64,000 nt of DNA from Streptomyces sp. NBC_01268 (GTDB taxonomy: Bacteria > Actinomycetota > Actinomycetes > Streptomycetales > Streptomycetaceae). The translations under genes were made by a program, and so were the position numbers. A model generated the notes under the pieces. The model was given only the letters and a program-made list of their open reading frames with translations. It was not told the DNA's origin and ran no database searches. Numbering within the stretch: the first letter of the stretch is position 1; each line of letters opens with the position of its first letter. Shown here piece after piece: positions 28,537 to 37,907 of the stretch. The stretch spans positions 7,934,001 to 7,998,000 of the forward strand of contig NZ_CP108454.1 of the NCBI RefSeq assembly GCF_036240795.1. Direction: 5' to 3'.

Positions 28537-29457
28537 TCAGGGCCGCTTCACGGGCGGGACGACGGCGACCGGGCAGGCCGCGTGGTGCAGCACGGCGTGC
28601 GCGACGGACCCGACGAGCAGGGTCTCGACCCGGTGCCGGCGGTGCCGCCCGACGACCACGAGACCCGCCTCCTGGGAGTCCTCCACCAGCCGGCCGGCGG
28701 CGTCCACGGGCGTGACGGTGCGGACGACCTTCACCCCGGGATACCGCGCGGTGAAGGGGCGCAGCCGCTCCTCCTGGTGGCGGCTGGTCGACTCGACCAG
28801 CTCCGGGGCCTCGTCGGGCAACGGCGGGGGCACCTGCAGGGCGGGCGCCGGTGCGCCGATGAGCAGGGCGGGGGAGGGCGGCACCGGATAGGCCGTCACC
28901 ACCTCCAGCGACACCCCGCGCCGCCGCGCCGCCTCGAAGGCGAAGTCGACGACCTCGTCCGGGGTTTCCTCGACGTGCAGCCCGAGGAGCACCCGTCCCG
29001 CCCCGGCGCCGCCCTCCAGGGACGCGGCCCGCGCCTCGTGCGGGACGACCACCACCGGGCAGGGCGCCGACGCGGCCAGGCTGCGGCTCGTCGACCCGAG
29101 CAGCAGGCTCGCGAAGCCGCCCCGCCCGCGTGCGCCGACCACGAGCAGCCGGGCGTCGCGCGCGGCCGCGGTCAGCGCGTCGATGACGGAGCCGTCGAGC
29201 GAGGCGTAGCGCACGTCGAGCCCCTCGGCCTTCGGCCCGATGCGGTCGGCGAGCGCGTCGAGGACGGTGTCGGGGATGGTGGGGCCGGGGCCCAGGGAGG
29301 AGATCCGGGCGCTGCCGAGCTGGAGCGCGTCGGAGCGGACGTGGGCGACGGTCAGCGGCGCCTCCAGGTGATGCGCGACGCCGAGGGCCCATTCGAGTGC
29401 CCGCAGGCTGTGCTCGGAACCGTCCACGCCCACCACGACAGCTGTCTTCTCAGTCAT
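28537..29457 (-). CDS. universal stress protein with two Usp domains
   Basis: 306-aa cytoplasmic protein with two tandem UspA domains. The first ends with the ATP-binding pattern VVGARGRGGFASLLLGSTS followed by CPVVVVP, the second with a diverged copy (VVGRHRRHRVETLLVGSVA). The first therefore looks ATP-binding while the second has lost the G-x9-G-S spacing in part. It is probably induced under stationary-phase, redox or hypoxic stress. It lies 169 bases upstream of the STAS gene on the same strand. Confidence 0.88.
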   Translation of the reverse strand: MTEKTAVVVGVDGSEHSLRALEWALGVAHHLEAPLTVAHVRSDALQLGSARISSLGPGPTIPDTVLDALADRIGPKAEGLDVRYASLDGSVIDALTAAARDARLLVVGARGRGGFASLLLGSTSRSLAASAPCPVVVVPHEARAASLEGGAGAGRVLLGLHVEETPDEVVDFAFEAARRRGVSLEVVTAYPVPPSPALLIGAPAPALQVPPPLPDEAPELVESTSRHQEERLRPFTARYPGVKVVRTVTPVDAAGRLVEDSQEAGLVVVGRHRRHRVETLLVGSVAHAVLHHAACPVAVVPPVKRP

Positions 29458-29530
29458 GCTTCGCACTCATATCGGGATCATCCGACCATATTCGGATGCC
29501 ACGCCGGAAGCGCCCTGCGCCGTTCGTCAC

Positions 29531-29611
29531 GTGCCCCGGGTGCCCCGGGTGCCCCGCGTGCCCCGCGCGCCCTGGGTGTCACGCGTGTCCTGTGTGTCTC
29601 GTGCGTCCCGT
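29531..29611. repeat. nine-base tandem repeats (GTGCCCCGG family)
   Basis: Nine consecutive nine-base units, the first two identical and later ones progressively diverged (GTGCCCCGC, GCGCCCTGG, GTGTCACGC and so on). They lie between the universal stress protein start and the ferredoxin-reductase gene end, outside any credible gene. It looks like an ageing minisatellite. Confidence 0.6.
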
Positions 29612-29646
29612 GGATCCGGTGAGCCCGGAGTGTCCTGCCCGTGCCG

Positions 29647-29678
29647 CCCGCCCCCACCCCCATGGGGGAGGGGGCGGG
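29647..29678 (-). terminator. GC hairpin after the ferredoxin-reductase gene
   Basis: Fifteen-base stem with one mismatch around a central AT (arms 29647-29661 and 29664-29678), 19 bases beyond the stop codon. A strong candidate terminator for the AurF/ferredoxin-reductase operon. Confidence 0.7.
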
Positions 29679-29696
29679 GGCGGGGACGGGGTGCGT

Positions 29697-31343
29697 TCAG
29701 CGCGACAGCCGACGGCGCCCTCGGGCCGCGGCGACCAGCTCGGGTACCGTCCCCAGCTTCACGCGGGGCCGTCCCGCCGCTCCGCCCCGGGCGAGCTCGG
29801 CGCGTTCGATGGCGGCGAGCCCCCGGGCGTCGACGACCGTCCTCGCCCGGCCGCGGGCCAGCCGGTCGAAGGCCCGGGCGCCGCCGGAGGGCAGGGGCAG
29901 GGTCCCGTCGACGGCGTCGGCGAGGAGGGTGCCGACGGTCTCCGCGGCGCAGGTGCGGTTGGCGCCGATGCCGCCGGAGGGGCCGCGCTTGATCCAGCCG
30001 ACGACGTAGGTGCCGGGCCGGCCCGCGACCCGTCCGTTCTCGTGCGGCACGGTGCCCGTCGCCTCGTCGAAGGGCAGCCCCGCCACGGGCATGCCCCGGT
30101 AGCCGACGGCCCGCAGCACCGTGCCGGCGGGGATCTCGACCGTCCCGTCGGGGTCCGGGCCGGTCACCCGCACCGCACCGTCCAGGATCTCCTCGGGCGC
30201 GGAGTGGAACCGGAAGACGATCCGCCGCTCCGGCCCGGGCGTCGCTGACCAGTCCACGCGCTCGCGGTCCGCGCAGCGCAGCAGCGCCGCCTTCTCGTGG
30301 GGCGCGGCGGCCTCGACGGCGGCCCAGGTCCGCGGGTCCCGGTCGTCCACGACCAGCCGCACCCCGGGCAGCTTGCCGAGGGCGAGCAGTTCGGACGCGG
30401 TGCAGGAGGCGTCCTCGGGGCCGCGCCGGGCGAGCAGCACCACCTCCCGTACGGAGGAGTCCCGCAGGGCGGCCAGCGCGTGGTCGGCGATGTCGGTGGC
30501 GGCGAGGGCCTCGGGGTCGGTCACGAGGATGCGGGCGACGTCGAGGGCGACGTTCCCGGTTCCGACCACGACGACCCGCTCGGTGCCCGAGAGGTCGACG
30601 GCGTCCGGCGCGACCTCCGGGTGCGCGTTGTACCAGGCGACGAACGCGGTCGCCGAGAGGCTGCCGGACCGGTCCTCGCCGGGAATGCCGAGCCGTCGGT
30701 CGGTCGCGGCGCCCACCGCGTACACGACGGCGTCGTGGTGCGCGGCCAGTTCCTCGGCCGTGACGTCCGTACCGACGTCGACACCGAGGTACATGCGTAC
30801 CCGGGGGTGGTGGTGGAAGCGGGCGAAGGTGTCGCCGATCCGCTTGGTCGCCGGGTGGTCGGGCGCCACGCCGTACCGGACGAGTCCGCCGGCCACCGGC
30901 AGCCGGTCGACCAGTGTCACCTCGGCGTTGGTGTGCAGGAGCAGGTCCTCGGCGGCGTACATCCCGGCGGGCCCGGTGCCGACGACCGCGACCCGGACGG
31001 GTGCGAAGTCGGAGGGCAGGCTGCGCGGGAACGACGGCTGGCCCCAGGGGTGGAAGGTGGGTCCGGCCACGGGCTCGGGGCGCGCCGCGCGCTGATCGTA
31101 GTAGGCGGCGTTGACGGCGGTGTACTCCTGCTGCCCGGGCGCGAGGGCGTCCGCGGGGAAGATCGCGTCGACCGGGCAGGCGTCGGCGCAGGCGCCGCAG
31201 TCGATGCAGGACCGGGGGTCGATGTACAGCATCTCGGTGCGGCCGAAGTCCGGCTCGTCCGGGGTCGGATGGATGCAGTTGACCGGGCAGACGGCGATGC
31301 AGGTGGCGTCGTTGCAGCAGGTCTGGGTGATGGCGTACGTCAT
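29697..31343 (-). CDS. ferredoxin / ferredoxin-NADP reductase fusion (FprA-type)
   Basis: 548-aa electron-transfer fusion. Residues 1-60 are a bacterial 7Fe/8Fe ferredoxin (CCNDATCIAVCPVNC and CIDCGACADACPVD). From about 110 comes an adrenodoxin-reductase-like FAD/NADP enzyme with VAVVGTGPAGMYAAEDLL, VVVVGTGNVALDVARIL and the C-terminal GWIKRGPSGGIGANR signature. It can pass electrons from NADPH to its own ferredoxin and on to an oxygenase. It lies 36 bases downstream of an AurF-like diiron oxygenase, its likely partner. Confidence 0.92.
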   Translation of the reverse strand: MTYAITQTCCNDATCIAVCPVNCIHPTPDEPDFGRTEMLYIDPRSCIDCGACADACPVDAIFPADALAPGQQEYTAVNAAYYDQRAARPEPVAGPTFHPWGQPSFPRSLPSDFAPVRVAVVGTGPAGMYAAEDLLLHTNAEVTLVDRLPVAGGLVRYGVAPDHPATKRIGDTFARFHHHPRVRMYLGVDVGTDVTAEELAAHHDAVVYAVGAATDRRLGIPGEDRSGSLSATAFVAWYNAHPEVAPDAVDLSGTERVVVVGTGNVALDVARILVTDPEALAATDIADHALAALRDSSVREVVLLARRGPEDASCTASELLALGKLPGVRLVVDDRDPRTWAAVEAAAPHEKAALLRCADRERVDWSATPGPERRIVFRFHSAPEEILDGAVRVTGPDPDGTVEIPAGTVLRAVGYRGMPVAGLPFDEATGTVPHENGRVAGRPGTYVVGWIKRGPSGGIGANRTCAAETVGTLLADAVDGTLPLPSGGARAFDRLARGRARTVVDARGLAAIERAELARGGAAGRPRVKLGTVPELVAAARGRRRLSR

Positions 31344-31379
31344 GGCGTCGTCGGCTCGTCCGCTCGTCGCTCGGGCAGG

Positions 31380-32333
31380 TCAGATGAGGTGGGCGCGCTT
31401 GTAGAAGGCGAGCGCGGGGCGGGTGAGGAGGCGGCAGGAGGCCAGGAACTCCATCAGGCCCGAACAGCTCGACCGCATCAGCGACTTGTGGTGTTCGTTG
31501 GCGCGGGCTTCTGCGAGCGCCCGCTCGGTGTCGAGGCCGGCGTTCGCGTACACCTCGCGGTTCACCATGCTGGTGACGATGAAGTACGACGCGATGGAGA
31601 CGACCAGCGCCTGGACGTGCCGGCGCACCGGACCGGCGTGGCGAAGCCGGGCGCGGGTCTCCTCGCGGGCGAACTTCATGTGCCGCGACTCCTCGACGAC
31701 ATGGATGTTGTTGATGGTCCGGACGAACGGGGCGACCCGCTCGTCGCGCATCCAGTCGCGCTGCATGACGTCGAGCACCTCCTCGGCGACCAGGATCGAG
31801 GCGTACGCGGCCTCGCCGACGGCGAGTGTCTTGAAGGCGCGGCCGAGTTCCAGGACGAAGCGGGCCGGGCGGTAGGCGGGCGCGCCCAGCTTGGCCGCGC
31901 CGCGTCCGAACATGATCGAGTGCCGGCACTCGTCGGCGACCTCGGTCAGGGCCCACTGGAACCGGGGGTCGGTGGGGTCCTTCGCGTACATGTCGCGCAG
32001 CACCATCTGCTGCAGGATCATCTCGAACCAGATCCCCGTGCTGGCCACCGACGCGGACTCCTGCCGGGTCAGCTCCCTGCGCTGCTCCTCGGTCAACTCC
32101 TGCCAGTAGCGGGTGCCGTAGAGGGTGCTCCACTCGGGGCTCATGCCGTGGAAGCCCTCGTCGAGCGGGGTGTCCCAGTCCACCTCGGTGGCCGGGTCGT
32201 AGGACAGCTTGGCGGAGGAGTCGAGCAGCCGCCGGGCCGCCTCGCGTTCGGGCGCGGCCGCAGCGGGCGTCGAGGGCGTCGCGGTCTGGGAGGGGTGGGC
32301 CTGGTCCGCCGGCCGGGCGGTGCTGCTTGCCAT
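31380..32333 (-). CDS. AurF-like diiron N-oxygenase family protein
   Basis: 317-aa diiron oxygenase related to AurF, the p-aminobenzoate N-oxygenase. Candidate ligands are the Glu in RQESASVAS, DECRHS, EEVLD and EESRHMKF, giving the two E-x-x-H-like pairs of the fold. The N-terminal 35 residues are low complexity. AAGGAG stands seven bases before the ATG. It forms an operon with the ferredoxin-reductase fusion that could supply electrons. The substrate is unknown; the pair occurs outside obvious biosynthetic clusters here. A TetR-type operator lies upstream. Confidence 0.85.
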   Translation of the reverse strand: MASSTARPADQAHPSQTATPSTPAAAAPEREAARRLLDSSAKLSYDPATEVDWDTPLDEGFHGMSPEWSTLYGTRYWQELTEEQRRELTRQESASVASTGIWFEMILQQMVLRDMYAKDPTDPRFQWALTEVADECRHSIMFGRGAAKLGAPAYRPARFVLELGRAFKTLAVGEAAYASILVAEEVLDVMQRDWMRDERVAPFVRTINNIHVVEESRHMKFAREETRARLRHAGPVRRHVQALVVSIASYFIVTSMVNREVYANAGLDTERALAEARANEHHKSLMRSSCSGLMEFLASCRLLTRPALAFYKRAHLI

Positions 32334-32372
32334 GGTGCGGCTCCTTGGTGACCTCGGGGGGCAGGAACGCTC

Positions 32373-32399
32373 GCTTGTTAGACACCCCGTCTAGCAAGC
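32373..32399. promoter_or_regulatory. TetR-type inverted repeat upstream of the AurF-like gene
   Basis: Eleven-base arms GCTTGTTAGAC and GTCTAGCAAGC with a five-base spacer and one mismatch; a further TTAGAC half-site follows at 32402-32407. It is 40 bases upstream of the oxygenase start. Size and symmetry match TetR-family operators, but no TetR gene is next to it. Confidence 0.55.
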
Positions 32400-32493
32400 T
32401 ATTAGACGGAAGGTATAGCAAGAGCGTCCGGCCGCCTACCCATCGGTACGAAATTCCCTGGGGAACGGCTCCTGGGCGGGGGAGGATGACCGC

Positions 32494-33045
32494 ATGCGCC
32501 ACGAAGACGAACGCAAGCCTCACGAGGACGAACGCAAGCCTCACGAGGACGAACGCCCGCATCGCGAAGACGAGCGCCCGGACCGCGATGGCGAACGCCC
32601 ACATCAGGAAGGCGAACGCCCGCATCAGGAAGGCGAACGCCCGCACCAGGAAAGCGAGCAGGAGGCGATCGCCGCCGCCCTCGCCGGTGAGCTGCGCCTC
32701 ATGGACCCCGCCGCCCGCGTCTCCGCCGCGGAGGCCCGCCGCCTCCTCGACCCCGAGTTCGTCGAGGTCGGCGCCTCCGGTCGGCGCTGGACGTACGAGG
32801 AGATGCTCGCCGCACTCCCGGAACTCGACGGCGGCACCGAGGACGGCCCGCGATACGAGCCCTCCGGCCTGCGCGGGGTGCTCCTCGCGCCCGGCCTCGT
32901 CCACGTCACCTACGAGACGCTCATCGACGGCCGGCGGGCGCGCCGCAGCTCCCTCTGGCGCAAGGCAGGGGGAGAGGGAGCGGAGACGGGACGGAAGGGC
33001 TGGCGCATGTACTACCACCAGGGCACCCCCGTCGCGGAGGGGTGA
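32494..33045 (+). CDS. NTF2/DUF4440-like protein with N-terminal heptapeptide repeats
   Basis: 183-aa protein. Residues 3 to about 58 are eight tandem seven-residue units (HEDERKP, HEDERPH, QEGERPH variants), highly charged and probably unstructured. Residues about 60-180 look like a DUF4440/SnoaL-type fold (LLDPEFVEVGASGRRW, then VTYETLIDGRR...SSLWRK). The repeat units are 21 bases long in DNA. The ATG has GGAGG eight bases upstream, so the repeats are probably translated. The function is unknown. Confidence 0.72.
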   Translation: MRHEDERKPHEDERKPHEDERPHREDERPDRDGERPHQEGERPHQEGERPHQESEQEAIAAALAGELRLMDPAARVSAAEARRLLDPEFVEVGASGRRWTYEEMLAALPELDGGTEDGPRYEPSGLRGVLLAPGLVHVTYETLIDGRRARRSSLWRKAGGEGAETGRKGWRMYYHQGTPVAEG

Positions 33046-33076
33046 ACACCCGGGCTGCCATGATGCGTTCTGCCGA

Positions 33077-33100
33077 TCGGACGTGATCATGAACGTCCGA
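33077..33100. promoter_or_regulatory. inverted repeat TCGGACGT-N8-ACGTCCGA
   Basis: Perfect eight-base arms with a central TGATCA, 32 bases after the previous stop and 25 bases before the sigma-factor start. It could be an operator for the sigma gene or a terminator of the upstream gene. Confidence 0.45.
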
Positions 33101-33124
33101 CGGGAGAGAGACAGGCGGGGGACC

Positions 33125-34033
33125 ATGGACGAGAAGAACGACAGCGAGCGGCTCACCCGGCGGTTCGAGCAGGACCGGAGCCATCTGCGAGCGGTGGCCT
33201 ACCGCATGCTCGGCTCGCTCGCCGAAGCCGAGGACGCCCTCCAGGAAGCCTGGCTGCGGGCGAACGCCGCCGGCATCGAGGGCGTCGACAACCTCGGCGG
33301 CTGGCTCACCACCGTCGTGTCCCGGGTCTGTCTGAACATGCTCAGGTCCCGGGACCGGCGCCGTGAGGACGCCCTCGACGACCTGGTGCGCGAGACGGAG
33401 TCCGACCGGCCCGGCCGCGATCCCGAGGAGGAGGCCCTCATGGCCGACTCCGTCGGCGTCGCCCTCCTCGTCGTCCTCGACACGCTCGCCCCCGCCGAGC
33501 GCCTCGCCTTCGTCCTGCACGACATGTTCGCCGTCCCCTTCGAGGACATCGCCCCCCTCCTCGACCGCAACACGGCGGCCGTACGGCAGCTCGCCAGCCG
33601 CGCCCGCCGCCGGGTGAAGGGCGGCGCCGCCCCCGCGCCGTCGGGGGCCGCCGACCTGGCGCGGCGGCGCAGCGTCGTCGACGCCTTCCTGGCCGCGACC
33701 CGCGGCGGCGACTTCGCCGCCCTGGTCTCCTTGCTCCACCCGGACGTCGTCCTGCACGCGGACCGCCGGGTCATCCCGACGCCCGAGCCGATCGTCGTCA
33801 CGGGCGGCCACACCGTCGCGCAGGGCGCGATGGCCGCGATGGGCCGCGCCCGCTTCACCGGCGTCGCGCTCGTCGACGGCACGGTCGGCCTGGCGATGGC
33901 GCCCATGGGCCGCCTGAAGCTGGTGCTCACCTTCGCCGTGACGGACGGTCTGATCACCGGCATCGAGGTGATCGCCGAGCCCGAGCGGCTCGCGTCGATG
34001 CGTCTCGACGTCCTCGGGGGCGAGGAGCACTAG
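33125..34033 (+). CDS. ECF RNA polymerase sigma factor, SigJ/ECF41-like with SnoaL C-terminal domain
   Basis: 302-aa ECF sigma factor. Region 2 (HLRAVAYRMLGSLAEAEDALQEAWLR) and region 4 (LAPAERLAFVLHDMF...FEDIAPLL) are clear, and a SnoaL/NTF2 domain follows from about residue 190. In SigJ/ECF41 proteins this C-terminal domain regulates activity instead of a separate anti-sigma factor. The usual DGGG motif in that domain is not evident (ADRRVIPTPEP stands near its place), so the regulation may differ. The ATG is preceded by GGGGGA. No oxidoreductase partner gene is adjacent. Confidence 0.85.
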   Translation: MDEKNDSERLTRRFEQDRSHLRAVAYRMLGSLAEAEDALQEAWLRANAAGIEGVDNLGGWLTTVVSRVCLNMLRSRDRRREDALDDLVRETESDRPGRDPEEEALMADSVGVALLVVLDTLAPAERLAFVLHDMFAVPFEDIAPLLDRNTAAVRQLASRARRRVKGGAAPAPSGAADLARRRSVVDAFLAATRGGDFAALVSLLHPDVVLHADRRVIPTPEPIVVTGGHTVAQGAMAAMGRARFTGVALVDGTVGLAMAPMGRLKLVLTFAVTDGLITGIEVIAEPERLASMRLDVLGGEEH

Positions 34034-34100
34034 CGCGTACGCTCCGGAGCCGGTCGTCCGAGCGGCCGAGCGGGTCGGTGACCTGCTCGGCCGCTCGGGA

Positions 34101-35693
34101 TCAGGCGGCGGTCACGCGGTACGCGCCGATCTGCGTCTGGGTGAGCGTGTTGCCCGCGGAGTCCGTCAGCTCGGTGCGGAACGACACCGTGCCGCCCGCA
34201 CCCGGCGTACGCACGGATGCCCGGCCCCCCACCATGGGCACCCGGGCCCAGGTGGTGCCCGCGTCGGTGGACACCGAGACGGCCAGGCACCGGACGCCCG
34301 ACACCGAGGCCGCGCCCTGGACCGTTACCGGCACGAGCGAGGTGGTGTACGGCGCAGCGGTGCCGTCCGGGCGCAGCTCCGGCGTGAAGCGGACGACGCT
34401 GAGCGGGAGTTCGGCCGGTGCCGCGGTCGCCGCCGAGGTGAAGGTCCAGGCCGCCGTGACCCGTCCGCCGGGGCGGGCCGCCGTGGTGGAGAGCCGGTAG
34501 TCGCCCCGGGCGGACGGCACGGTGAACTCCGCCCGTCCGGGCGTCCCGCGCCGGGTGCCGACGAGCACGCCGTTGCGGTGCAGCGTGGTGACCGCGCCCT
34601 CGAACAGGGGCGCGGTCGGCAGATGTCCGTCGCCGTCCGCGAGGAGGGCCAGGTCGAGGCCGAGCGTGTTCCCGGTGCGCAGACCGGCGGGCCGGGCGCC
34701 CGGCGCCGGGTCGAGGGCAGGGCCGAAGACCGGGCCGTCGAAGGTGACCAGCGTGGTCGCCCCGGCCCGCACGCGCACGCCGGAGGCGAAGTACCGGTTC
34801 GGCGTGTCCTCCTCGGAGGCGGTGGGGGCGCTGTAGAGGAGGTCCCAGGCGCCGCGGTCGGGCGTCATCAGGAACGTGGTGGTGCCCGGGACCTGGAACG
34901 GGTGGGGCAGCGCCACGGCGGTGTCACCGACCGGCGAGAGGTCGACGAATCCGTACCCCGCGCCGGTCTCCGGGGCGACGCCGCGCACCGCGAGGGTGCC
35001 CAGCTCGGAGGTCTTCGGGTGCCGGACGATACCGGTCATGGCCCGGTCGGACGTGAAGGTGTAGCCGAGGGCGTACCCCTGCTTCTCGCCCTTCCAGTAG
35101 GTGTCGAACCACTGCTGCACCGAGCCGGGTTCGGCCGCCGGGCCCTGGTGCGCCGTCCGCAGGTACGGGGTGGCGTTGATGATGGTCGCGATCGCGGTGC
35201 CGCCCTCGTGGGAGACCTGGACGTACGTGCCGCCCAGCCGGTACTCGGCCCCGGCCTCCGGAGGCCGGATGTCGACCGGCGCGGCCGTCCGCGCGTCGAA
35301 GACGACGGTGGTGTCGCCCTCCACGTCCAGCCGGGGCTGGACGATCCAGTCCGTCTCGATCCGCGGGTCGTACACGCTGATCGAGGAGTGCAGCAGGTAA
35401 CGCCCCTTGGGGACCTGGAGGGTGACGGTGGCGGGCGATTGGTCGATCTTCTCCTTGACGCCGGCGGCCGCGCCGGAGACGCCCACCACGTAGGTGACGT
35501 AGTCGGTGGTCGGCGCGCCGGTGCGCCCGAGGTGGGTGAGCGTCAGCGTGTACGTCTCGGTGGAGGCGTTCGCGGCGGGGGCCGGGGTGGCGGCGTGCGC
35601 GACGGCGGTGGGGAGGCAGGTGCCGGCGGCGGCGAGCGTGAGCCCGCGCAGCAGGGTCCGACGGGTCGTGAGCTTCTGAGCGATGTCGTTCAT
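34101..35693 (-). CDS. Tat-type secreted protein of unknown function
   Basis: 530-aa exported protein. The N terminus TTRRTLLRGLTLAAAG is a twin-arginine-like signal ending near AVAHA. The rest is beta-rich with Ig-like segments and resembles the non-catalytic part of large secreted Streptomyces proteins; I see no catalytic triad, metal site or sugar-binding signature. ATG at 35693 puts the signal at the N terminus. Its promoter region shares a perfect 22-base inverted repeat with the divergent sigma-factor gene, so the two may be co-regulated. Confidence 0.72.
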   Translation of the reverse strand: MNDIAQKLTTRRTLLRGLTLAAAGTCLPTAVAHAATPAPAANASTETYTLTLTHLGRTGAPTTDYVTYVVGVSGAAAGVKEKIDQSPATVTLQVPKGRYLLHSSISVYDPRIETDWIVQPRLDVEGDTTVVFDARTAAPVDIRPPEAGAEYRLGGTYVQVSHEGGTAIATIINATPYLRTAHQGPAAEPGSVQQWFDTYWKGEKQGYALGYTFTSDRAMTGIVRHPKTSELGTLAVRGVAPETGAGYGFVDLSPVGDTAVALPHPFQVPGTTTFLMTPDRGAWDLLYSAPTASEEDTPNRYFASGVRVRAGATTLVTFDGPVFGPALDPAPGARPAGLRTGNTLGLDLALLADGDGHLPTAPLFEGAVTTLHRNGVLVGTRRGTPGRAEFTVPSARGDYRLSTTAARPGGRVTAAWTFTSAATAAPAELPLSVVRFTPELRPDGTAAPYTTSLVPVTVQGAASVSGVRCLAVSVSTDAGTTWARVPMVGGRASVRTPGAGGTVSFRTELTDSAGNTLTQTQIGAYRVTAA

Positions 35694-35722
35694 GATCAGC
35701 ACTGGGCCGAAGGGCGGCCCCC

Positions 35723-35786
35723 GTTCCCGTGACCTGCGCCACACGGGAGGGAGCCCTGGGGCGGGTGTGGCGCAGGTCACGGGAAC
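35723..35786. promoter_or_regulatory. perfect 22-base inverted repeat between divergent genes, each arm with a Crp-like site
   Basis: Arms 35723-35744 and 35765-35786 are exact reverse complements with a 20-base spacer. Each contains GTGGCGCAGGTCAC (plus strand 35767-35780; minus strand 35729-35742), which fits GTG-N6-GNCAC, the consensus reported for Streptomyces coelicolor Crp. The arms end 29 and 40 bases from the two divergent starts, so each gene has the same upstream element. A long hairpin in read-through RNA is an alternative. Confidence 0.7.
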
Positions 35787-35826
35787 CCGGGCGAACCGGC
35801 GCCCAGTACTCCATGTGGAATCACCT

Positions 35827-36848
<1,022 letters not shown>

Positions 36849-36852
<4 letters not shown>

Positions 36853-37907
36853 ACACCCCCGCCGACGATGCCCTCCGCGCCGAGCTCGCGGGTCTGCTGC
36901 CGCCCCCCGAGGTGCCGGACCTGCCCCCGCTGCGCCACCAGGCGCTCAAGCACCGGATCCTGAACGCGGCCGAGGGGCCCAGCCCCCTCCGCGGGCGGCG
37001 CCGCCTCCCGCGCTTCGCCTTCCCGGCGGTGGCCTGCACCGTCGCCGTGACGGCAGTCGCCCTGACCGTGGTCGCCGGTGAGTCGCCCGCACCGTCCACG
37101 CCCGTCCCGCGCGCCGGGGCCGCCGCGCCCGGACCCGGCCAGATCCTGTCGCGTGCCGCGCTCGCGGCGGCGGCGAGTCCGCGGGCCGAGGCGCGTCCCG
37201 AGCAGTTCGTGTACATCGAGAGCCTGGTCGCCTTCGCCGCCAGGAGCGCGGCCGGCGGACCCGCCGCGCTGCCGCCCGCGCACCGGCGCCAGGTCTGGCT
37301 CTCCGCCGACGGCAGCCGCGAGGGCCTGCTGCGCGAACAGGGCGGGCCGGACAGCCCGCTGGGCGTACGGGCCCCCGTGTACACGCTCGACCACCGGGGC
37401 GCCACGCCCCGTCCTGCCGAAGGCGGCGCTCCGACGGCGTCGGTCACGGACCCGACCCACACCTACGTCGCCTCTCTGCCGACGGACCCGGAGGCCCTGC
37501 TGAGCCTGGTCTACGCGCAGACCCGCACCACCGGTGGCGGCGACGCGGACCAGCGGGCCTTCACGGCCATCGGCACCCTGCTCACCGAGACCTGGGCGCC
37601 CCCGCAGGTGACGGCCGCGCTGTACGGGGCCGCGGCGCGGATCCCGGGGACGACCGTACTGCCGTCCGCGCAGGACGCGGCGGGCCGCGAGGGCGTCGCC
37701 GTGGCCCGTACCGCTCAGGGCGAGCAGACCCAGTGGATCTTCGACCGGAAGACCTCGGCGTTCCTCGGGCAGCGCACGGTGCTGGCGCGTGCGACGGAGG
37801 CGGGCCCGGCCGGCACGGTCCTCGGCAGCTCCGCCGTCCTCGGCAGGGGGGTCACGAACCGCCCTGGGGAACTCCCGCTCGGGGCCTCGGCGGCACCGCG
37901 GGCGTGA
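36849..37907 (+). CDS. CU044_5270-family membrane protein, putative anti-sigma partner
   Basis: 352-aa protein with a cytoplasmic N terminus (ELAGLLPPPEVPDLPPLRHQALKHRIL), one membrane segment (about 57-77) and a large exported domain. This architecture, and its position directly after an ECF sigma gene with a four-base GTGA overlap, is typical of the CU044_5270 family found with actinobacterial sigma factors. An anti-sigma role is inferred, since no zinc-binding HxxxCxxC motif is present. Its 3' end overlaps the convergent MFS gene by 56 bases. Confidence 0.75.

Noticed and set aside
29527..33156. Long minus-strand open frame overlapping the AurF-like and ferredoxin-reductase genes
   Set aside because: It is in a different frame from the two motif-bearing genes on the same strand and shows no family signature of its own.
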